Assembly (NCBI GenBank): GCA_944412495.1
Contig: CALYBL010000032.1
Location: 1 to 64,000 of the forward strand
Direction of reading: 5' to 3'
Source of the DNA: an uncultured Clostridia bacterium
GTDB taxonomy: Bacteria; Bacillota; Clostridia; Oscillospirales; Acutalibacteraceae
Length of the DNA stretch: 64,000 bases
Position 1 is the first letter of the stretch. Every line of letters begins with the position of its first letter. The position numbers and the translations under genes were made by a program. The notes beneath the pieces are model-generated. The model did no database searches, was not told the DNA's origin, and worked only from the letters and a program-made list of their open reading frames with translations. Below, piece after piece: positions 58,126 through 64,000 of this stretch.

Positions 58126-58716
58126 ATGCTCGGTATATTTAAAAGAGGAAAAATTGAATATATTATAGCAGGGCTGGGCAATCCCGGGCCGAAGTATGAC
58201 GGCACCCGCCACAACGCAGGGTTCATGGTGATTGACGCACTGGCAAAGGAGCTTGGCGTGCAGGTAAACAAAACCAAATTCCATGCGCTTACCGGCGAGT
58301 GCGAAATAGACGGACACAGGTGCATGCTTGTAAAACCGCTTACTTTTATGAACAATTCCGGCGAAAGCATAAGGGACATTTCAGCCTTCTACAAAATATC
58401 CCCGGCAAATATTATTATAATATCAGATGACATATCTCTCGACGTAGGGCGCATACGCATAAGGCGGAACGGCTCGGCCGGCGGGCACAACGGGCTCAAA
58501 AGCATATTCGAGCTGACCGGCACCTCCGATTATCCCCGCATAAAGGTCGGCGTCGGCGGCAAGCCAAGCCCGGACTATGACTTAGTAAAGCATGTGCTCG
58601 GCAAATTCTCAAAGGAAGAAAGGGCCGTTTTGGACACGGCCGTGAAAAACGCATGCGGCGCCGTCCGGCTTATGGTAAACGGCGAGGTTGACAGGGCGAT
58701 GAATCTTTACAACTGA
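58126..58716 (+). CDS. pth: Peptidyl-tRNA hydrolase
   Basis: 196 residues; AGAGGTAAATGAC before the ATG. Recycles tRNA from dropped peptidyl-tRNA. Catalytic set present: IAGLGNPGPKYDGTRHNAGF (Asn and the active His), LVKPLTFMNNSGES, DDISLDVGRIRIRRNGSAGGHNGLKSI (Asp, Asn). A short N-terminal extension (LGIFKRGKIE) is common in Clostridia. Precedes mfd, as in many Firmicutes. Confidence 0.96.
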   Translation: MLGIFKRGKIEYIIAGLGNPGPKYDGTRHNAGFMVIDALAKELGVQVNKTKFHALTGECEIDGHRCMLVKPLTFMNNSGESIRDISAFYKISPANIIIISDDISLDVGRIRIRRNGSAGGHNGLKSIFELTGTSDYPRIKVGVGGKPSPDYDLVKHVLGKFSKEERAVLDTAVKNACGAVRLMVNGEVDRAMNLYN

Positions 58717-59204
58717 TTTTTGATATAAGAGATATAAGTCCCCCTGCGTTTCTAATTTAAGAAAACGGCACAGACAGCGCGGAACAGGGCATGTATAAAG
58801 CGAAAAGTCGAACAATATGCCGAAAACTAACACGGCGGATTTTCCTTTTCCATTGCTACAGCCGCCTCCTGCTGTCTTAAGAAGGAATCTCCACCCGCCT
58901 GCCTAAATTTTTGGCGCCATAAATTTTTTGCGCATGGCAGTTAATCGCATGGAGCTTTGTTTATAAAGATCTCCTTTCTGAATCTCGCGGGGCAAAGCTT
59001 TTGCATCTTAAGGGAAATGCACTGCTGCGTTCGCAGCATTTGAAGGGCGGCTGTGGCTTTCCGGCGGTTTTAGCCTTCTCTGCGTACTGTGTGTGGTAAA
59101 TTCACGGACGCAGGGATAAAAATCCTGCGAACAGGTATATATAGATAATAACAGCTGAAAAGTACGGGCCGGCAAAGCTTTTTCCGGCCTAAACGGTGAT
59201 AACA
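58717..59204. other. Intergenic stretch between pth and mfd
   Basis: About 490 nt, no gene or clear regulatory element recognised. Confidence 0.45.
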
Positions 59205-62200
59205 ATGCAATTTATATTTAATAAGCTGAATACACTGCCGGAATACGCGGCGCTCAGGCGGTCTGCCGATGGCGGGGATTTTCCCATCGCCGTAACCGGT
59301 GCGGCGCATATACATAAGGCGGTGCTGCTTTCGGCGCTTCTCAAGGACTGCCGGCACAGCGGCCTGCTGCTTACTCCGACCGAGTCGGACGCCGCTTTGC
59401 TTAAGGAGGACATGGAGGCGCTTGGGCTTACGGCTCTTCTCTATCCTGCAAGGGATTTTATCTTTCACGACATATCGGGTGCGTCGCATGAATATGAGCA
59501 TGCACGGCTTGACGTTCTCTGCCGCATAATAAGCGGCGACTTTGACGTATGCATATCGTCAATAGACGCCGCGCTGCAGTATACCCTGCCGCCCGAGCGG
59601 CTGAGAAAGAGTCTGTTTGATATAAGGCTCGACGACGACATAGACCCGACGGCTCTCTCCTCGCGCCTGATATCCGCGGGATACAAAAAATGCGAGCAGG
59701 TGGACGGTCCGGGGCAGTTTGCCGTGCGCGGCGGGATTATCGACATATTTACGCCGGGGCTCTCATCGCCTGTGAGAATAGAGCTGTGGGACACGGCGGT
59801 CGACTCGATAGCGATGTTCGACGTAATCACTCAGCGGCGCACCGAGCAGCTTAAAGCGATAACGATATCCCCCGCGCGGGAGGTGCTGTTTGAATCGGAC
59901 GACGACCTTTCCGACAAGCTGCGCAAAATATATTCACAGCTGAACTCCGCTTCTCCCGCCGCCCGGAATATCGAAAAGTGCATCGACCTCATAGCTGCAG
60001 GCGCGCCGCCGGCCTCGTATGACAGGTTTATAGGCATAGCCTATGAAAAGCCGGCCACGCTGCTCGATTATATCGGCGGCGGGATTATCGCGGCGAGCGA
60101 ATCAACGGCGCTCAAAGAGCGGTGCCGCACCTCTGACTGGCAGCTTGAGCAGGACATCCGCCAGCTGCTTGAGGAAGGCGTTATACTGCCCGAATACTGT
60201 GAGTTTGCCATGGGCTGGGACGAATTTCTGCGTCAGGCCGAAAAGCAGAGGCTTATCATTTTTGACACCTTTCCCAAGGGGCACTATGAAGTACATATAA
60301 AAAGCCTGCACAGCATTACGCTGCGGCAGTCCTCGCCGTGGAACGGCAGCCTTGAAATGCTTAAGGAGGATATCGAGTCTGTGCTGCACAGCGGCGGGGC
60401 ATGTGCAGTGCTCGCCGGCACCGAAAGAGCCGCCGAGGCGCTCGCGTCGGATTTGAGCAACGACGGTATAGCGGCTGCATTTATTGAGCATCCGGACGAT
60501 GCAAAGCAGGGTATGGTGACCGTCACCGCCGGCGGACTTTCGAGCGGCTTTGAATTTCCCGGCGGGAAATTCTGCCTTATAACCAAGGGAAAATATAACA
60601 CTTCAAAGCGCACGCTGCGCAAAAAAAGCTCCTCCTCAAAGGGCATAAGCAGTCTTGAGGAAATAGGCAAGGGCGATTATATCGTCCATGCCGCGCACGG
60701 CATCGGCATTTACGACGGTGTTGAGAAGAAAACCGCCGGAGGCATAACGAAGGATTATATCAAAATAAAATACGCTAAGGGCGACGTACTGTATGTTCCG
60801 GTGACACAGTTAGACCTTGTATCAAAATATATCGGTCCAAGCTCTGAGGAGGGGCACGTCAAGCTCAACCGGCTCGGCGGCACTGAATGGGCAAAAACCA
60901 AGCGGCGCGTCAAATCGGCAGTAAAGGATTTGGCAAAGCAGCTTACCGCGCTTTATGCCCACCGCATGAGCATAAAGGGCTTCGCATTTTCTGAGGACAC
61001 CGACATGCAAAGCGATTTTGAGCGCCGGTTTGAATATGAGGAGACAGACGACCAGCTCAGGAGCGCAGCTGAGATAAAGGCGGATATGGAACGTGATGTG
61101 CCGATGGACCGGCTGCTTTGCGGCGACGTCGGCTTCGGGAAGACAGAGGTGGCGCTGCGTGCCGCCTTCAAATGCATCGCCGACTCCAAGCAGTGCGCAA
61201 TTTTGGTGCCGACCACCATACTCGCGCTCCAGCATTATCAGACGATAACGGCGCGTATGCAGGGCATGCCGGTAAACGTAGAGCTGCTCTCCCGCTTTCG
61301 CTCGCCAAAGCAGCAAAAGGATATTTTAAAGCGCATAAGATCCGGTGAGATAGATATTATAGTGGGCACGCACCGGCTTGTTTCCAAGGATGTTGTATTT
61401 AAGGACCTCGGTCTGCTTATTGTCGACGAGGAGCAGCGCTTCGGCGTCGCGCAGAAGGAAAAGCTTAAGGAAAGCTTTCCTGCCGTAGACGTGCTTACGC
61501 TCTCCGCCACGCCGATTCCGCGCACGCTGAACATGGCGATGTCGGGGCTTAGGGACATGTCGGTAATAGAAGAGGCGCCGCAGGACAGGCACCCGGTCCA
61601 GACATATGTGCTCGAATACGACTCCGGCATACTGCTGGACGCCATACGCCGTGAGCTGCGCCGCGGCGGGCAGGTTTATTATATACACAACAAGATTGAT
61701 TCCATTGACAAAATAGCCGTACGGCTTGCCACGCAGTTAGACGGCGCGCGTGTTGCCGCGGCGCACGGCAGGATGAGCGAAAGCGAGCTGTCCGATATAT
61801 GGCGAAGGCTGCTGGACCACGAGATTGACGTGCTCGTCTGCACGACTATAATAGAGACAGGCGTAGACGTGCCGAATGTGAACACGCTGATAATAGAGGA
61901 TGCCGACCACATGGGACTGTCACAGCTGCATCAGCTGCGCGGCCGCGTCGGGCGTTCACCGCGCAGAGCTTATGCCTACCTCACCTTCCGGCGCGGAAAG
62001 GCGCTGACCGACATCGCCTACAAGCGGCTTGAATCCATAAGGGAATATACGGAGTTCGGCTCCGGCTTTAAAATAGCCATGCGTGACCTCGAGATACGCG
62101 GCGCCGGCAATATCCTCGGCGGTGAGCAGCACGGACATATGGAGTCGGTCGGTTATGATATGTATATAAGGCTGCTCAGCGAAGCCATCAGCGAGGAAAA

Positions 62201-62666
62201 GGGAGAAAAGTCCGCCGCAGCTGAAGAATGCTCCGTAGACATGCAGATACAGGCGCACATACCTGAGGATTATATTTGGGCAAACGCGCAGCGGCTGTCT
62301 ATCTACCGGCGCATCGCAGACATACGCACTGAAGCGGATGCCGACGATGTAATGGACGAGCTTATAGACCGCTTCGGCGAGCCGCCGAAAAGCGTGCTTG
62401 GGCTTATCGATATATCATTGCTGCGCAGCCGCGCGGCTGCGCTCGGGATAACCGAGATAGTGCAGAAGGGGCAGAATATGCTCTTCTTCCCGCGCAAGCT
62501 TGACATGGAAAAAATATCAGGGCTTGTGTCCGCCATGAAGGGCCGCGTCATGGTAAGCGCCGGACAGCGGCCGTATGTGTCCGTAAAGATTTCCGGCGGG
62601 CCGTTTGACACGGCGCTGAGCGTGGTAGATGCCTTGTCAGCTCAAAACGGCAATCAGCAGGCTTAA
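59205..62666 (+). CDS. mfd: Transcription-repair coupling factor
   Basis: About 1153 residues (ATG 59205; GTG 59196 is also possible, and neither has a strong binding site). Removes stalled RNA polymerase and recruits UvrA. The UvrB-like N-terminal module spans ~1-330 (ARLDVLCRIISGDFDVCISSI). The RNA-polymerase-interacting domain is near 480-560 (GDYIVHAAHGIGIYDGVE). The translocase has GDVGFGKTEVALRAAFK (Walker A), VDEEQRFGV (DEEQ box), LSATPIPRTLNMAMSGLRDM and GRVGRSPRRAYAYL. The C-terminal TRCF domain is present. Full length. Confidence 0.96.
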   Translation: MQFIFNKLNTLPEYAALRRSADGGDFPIAVTGAAHIHKAVLLSALLKDCRHSGLLLTPTESDAALLKEDMEALGLTALLYPARDFIFHDISGASHEYEHARLDVLCRIISGDFDVCISSIDAALQYTLPPERLRKSLFDIRLDDDIDPTALSSRLISAGYKKCEQVDGPGQFAVRGGIIDIFTPGLSSPVRIELWDTAVDSIAMFDVITQRRTEQLKAITISPAREVLFESDDDLSDKLRKIYSQLNSASPAARNIEKCIDLIAAGAPPASYDRFIGIAYEKPATLLDYIGGGIIAASESTALKERCRTSDWQLEQDIRQLLEEGVILPEYCEFAMGWDEFLRQAEKQRLIIFDTFPKGHYEVHIKSLHSITLRQSSPWNGSLEMLKEDIESVLHSGGACAVLAGTERAAEALASDLSNDGIAAAFIEHPDDAKQGMVTVTAGGLSSGFEFPGGKFCLITKGKYNTSKRTLRKKSSSSKGISSLEEIGKGDYIVHAAHGIGIYDGVEKKTAGGITKDYIKIKYAKGDVLYVPVTQLDLVSKYIGPSSEEGHVKLNRLGGTEWAKTKRRVKSAVKDLAKQLTALYAHRMSIKGFAFSEDTDMQSDFERRFEYEETDDQLRSAAEIKADMERDVPMDRLLCGDVGFGKTEVALRAAFKCIADSKQCAILVPTTILALQHYQTITARMQGMPVNVELLSRFRSPKQQKDILKRIRSGEIDIIVGTHRLVSKDVVFKDLGLLIVDEEQRFGVAQKEKLKESFPAVDVLTLSATPIPRTLNMAMSGLRDMSVIEEAPQDRHPVQTYVLEYDSGILLDAIRRELRRGGQVYYIHNKIDSIDKIAVRLATQLDGARVAAAHGRMSESELSDIWRRLLDHEIDVLVCTTIIETGVDVPNVNTLIIEDADHMGLSQLHQLRGRVGRSPRRAYAYLTFRRGKALTDIAYKRLESIREYTEFGSGFKIAMRDLEIRGAGNILGGEQHGHMESVGYDMYIRLLSEAISEEKGEKSAAAEECSVDMQIQAHIPEDYIWANAQRLSIYRRIADIRTEADADDVMDELIDRFGEPPKSVLGLIDISLLRSRAAALGITEIVQKGQNMLFFPRKLDMEKISGLVSAMKGRVMVSAGQRPYVSVKISGGPFDTALSVVDALSAQNGNQQA

Positions 62667-63192
62667 CCGCTTAGCCCGACAAAGCAGACGTGCTTAAAGC
62701 TTTCGCTTTGTGCAAGCTTCGTTCAAATGTGCTGTCTGCGAGTGTCGTCTGCTTGGCGTATGGGTGTAGAGTCAAGCGGGGACGATAAAGGTTTTCTGCG
62801 AAAAGTGCTGCGAAGGGTGATGAACTTTCTTTGCGGCGCAGTACTTTGACTCCGGCTTTACAAATGAATATATTATAAGGCCGCCGGCTAAGCCGGTGGC
62901 TTGAGTTTCCCTATAGAGGCCTATTACCGGCAAGCGGCTTAAAGTTTGCTCTGCTTGCATCACTTGCTCTTTGACCGGCAGGCAGGCAGGCAATTGGCCT
63001 CCTGAACGTGACTTCTCATCGCAGTCGGCTCGCTTTAATATGCGCTTGCAGCTAAATATTTTTACTCGGCACCTTCGCTGTCCAATACATTGATTTCAAA
63101 AGCAGAAAATCCCCCGCAATGCGAGGGATTTTTCACGTAATGGGCTGTTATACCGAAACGTATTGCGGCCTATATATGAACGTGAGCAGATA
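62667..63192. other. Intergenic stretch with converging terminator
   Basis: No gene seen. ATCCCCCGC / GCGAGGGAT with T-runs (63106-63133) is a terminator shared by mfd and the lipoprotein gene. Confidence 0.55.
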
Positions 63193-63735
63193 TCACGCAA
63201 ATTTTTCGGCCAGCCTGTCAAGGTCATCGTCGGAAATTGCATACTCGCCGTAAAAGAAGTACGATGTGTTATTTATCAAATTAAGCGCTTCTTCAGAAAG
63301 AGCCTCGGCAGACCCTCCTGCAATCATATATTTTGTCCTGCTTGTACTTAAACCTAACATATCCGTCGACAAGCCGATCCCTTCAAGCATAATATCCGTA
63401 TATTGCTCTTTTGTGTCGCCCTCAACCGAGGCAATATTATCGCTTAAATTTTGTCTGTAGCCCTCAAACTCCTCCTCAAAGCTGTTATACGCCTCATATA
63501 CGGCATCGGCATAATCATATAAATCGCTGTCGGTTATCTCATCCGCCCTTTCAAGCTCTGCAAACGCGGCGTCAAATTTCTCAAACAGCTCTGTTATGAG
63601 CTGCTCTCCGTCCGCGTCAAGGCTGTACGCTTCGGCGACCTCTGCCCGCACCGCTTTCCCGCCGTCGCACGAGCAAGGAAGCACCGCAATCAATACGGCC
63701 AAAAACATAGCTGCATATTTTTTCATTTTTTCCAT
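63193..63735 (-). CDS. Hypothetical lipoprotein, helical
   Basis: 180 residues from ATG 63735, with CAGGAGGG 5 nt upstream (ATG 63756 lies before that site). Signal peptide MKKYAAMFLAVLIAVLPCSC with lipobox-like end. The rest is acidic and largely helical (GEQLITELFEKFDAAFAELERADEI; NSFEEEFEGYRQNLSDNI). Family unknown. Divergent from an HTH gene, with two shared operator-like repeats, so probably controlled by it. Confidence 0.65.
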   Translation of the reverse strand: MEKMKKYAAMFLAVLIAVLPCSCDGGKAVRAEVAEAYSLDADGEQLITELFEKFDAAFAELERADEITDSDLYDYADAVYEAYNSFEEEFEGYRQNLSDNIASVEGDTKEQYTDIMLEGIGLSTDMLGLSTSRTKYMIAGGSAEALSEEALNLINNTSYFFYGEYAISDDDLDRLAEKFA

Positions 63736-63749
63736 ATTAACCCTCCTGT

Positions 63750-63823
63750 TTGACATTCACTGAATGTTATATTTACTATGAATATAGCATATAATTTAAA
63801 AAATGACAAGCACTAAATGTCAA
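63750..63823. promoter_or_regulatory. Divergent promoter region with twin operators
   Basis: Operator 1 TGACATTCACTGAATGTTA (63751-63769) and operator 2 TGACAAGCACTAAATGTCA (63804-63822) agree at 15 of 19 positions and are inverted repeats. Each overlaps a TTGACA: 63750-63755 on + (with TACTAT 18 nt on) and 63823-63818 on minus. Binding should block both promoters. Confidence 0.6.
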
Positions 63824-63836
63824 ATTGAGGAATTAT

Positions 63837-64000
63837 ATGTTTATAAACAAAAGCAGCGACGGCAAAAATAATATATGCGGGGTAAATGTTGCAAAGTTCC
63901 GCAAGGAGCTTAAAATATCGCAGCGCGAGCTTGCCGACCGCTTGCAGCTTATCGGCCTTGATGTTGACAAAAATGCCGTTCAGCGCATTGAAGCCGGAAA
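63837..64000 (+). CDS. XRE-family HTH regulator (cut by window end)
   Basis: ATG 63837 with GAGG 6 nt upstream; open to the window end. The visible 54 residues hold a Cro/C1-type helix-turn-helix: VAKFRKELKISQRELADRL...VDKNAVQRIEAG. Probably a repressor acting on the twin operators between it and the lipoprotein gene. Confidence 0.75.
   Translation, partial: MFINKSSDGKNNICGVNVAKFRKELKISQRELADRLQLIGLDVDKNAVQRIEAG

Overview
The window looks like the chromosome of a Gram-positive anaerobe of class Clostridia, probably a gut Oscillospirales/Ruminococcaceae-type lineage. This rests on overall gene style rather than on a marker phylogeny. Supporting features are AGGAGG-type ribosome binding sites, frequent GTG and TTG starts, an rny-ymdB pair, a UPF0237/UPF0210 pair, an ECF transporter, lipoproteins and TIM-barrel surface proteins. 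House-keeping genes are intact, and TAG is an ordinary stop codon.

Layout. 1-4.2 kb is a decaying accessory patch. Three consecutive interrupted genes (one ending in a cyclic-phosphate-processing receiver-like domain, one of unknown family, one ADP-ribosylglycohydrolase) end near a 3' half of tRNA-Trp, which looks like an old integration scar. A solitary Mrr-like nuclease follows. 5.5-8.1 kb holds flavodoxin-fold genes, one of them an exported lipoprotein. 9.4-13.7 kb is a MarR-controlled heterodimeric ABC exporter. 14.0-18.2 kb carries rplM-rpsI, an orphan minus-strand terminator that implies a small RNA, a TtcA-like tRNA thiolase and the UPF0210/ACT pair. 18.3-27.8 kb is dominated by five DUF4855-like surface proteins, three on + and two on -. 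An unusual sigma factor with a 255-residue C-terminal extension and an SGNH esterase sit between them. 27.9-30.4 kb is the LemA/DUF2207 pair.

30.6-31.3 kb has tRNA-Glu, a lone 5S rRNA and tRNA-Asn, followed by a tandem repeat. 31.3-35.1 kb is ilvB-ilvN-ilvC, where ilvC has its own promoter and a long leader. 35.1-40.5 kb has rny, ymdB, a degenerate LCP protein and a transglutaminase-like lipoprotein. 40.7-41.0 kb is tRNA-Leu(UAA) interrupted by a 203-nt group I intron, followed by a hairpin-rich non-coding block. 45.0-48.5 kb is an ECF transporter (S, fused A-A', T). Then come argS, a NatAB-like exporter, an anchored GDPD protein, folE, prs, pth and mfd. The right edge has a divergent lipoprotein/HTH pair with twin operators.

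The most notable items are the tRNA-Leu group I intron in a Clostridia-like background, a dispersed hairpin repeat that starts at tRNA 3' ends, the DUF4855-like paralogue cluster, the sigma factor with an internal in-frame ribosome binding site, and the probable small RNA at 15.1-15.3 kb. No CRISPR array, transposase or phage structural gene was seen. All family names come from reading motifs; no database search was run.
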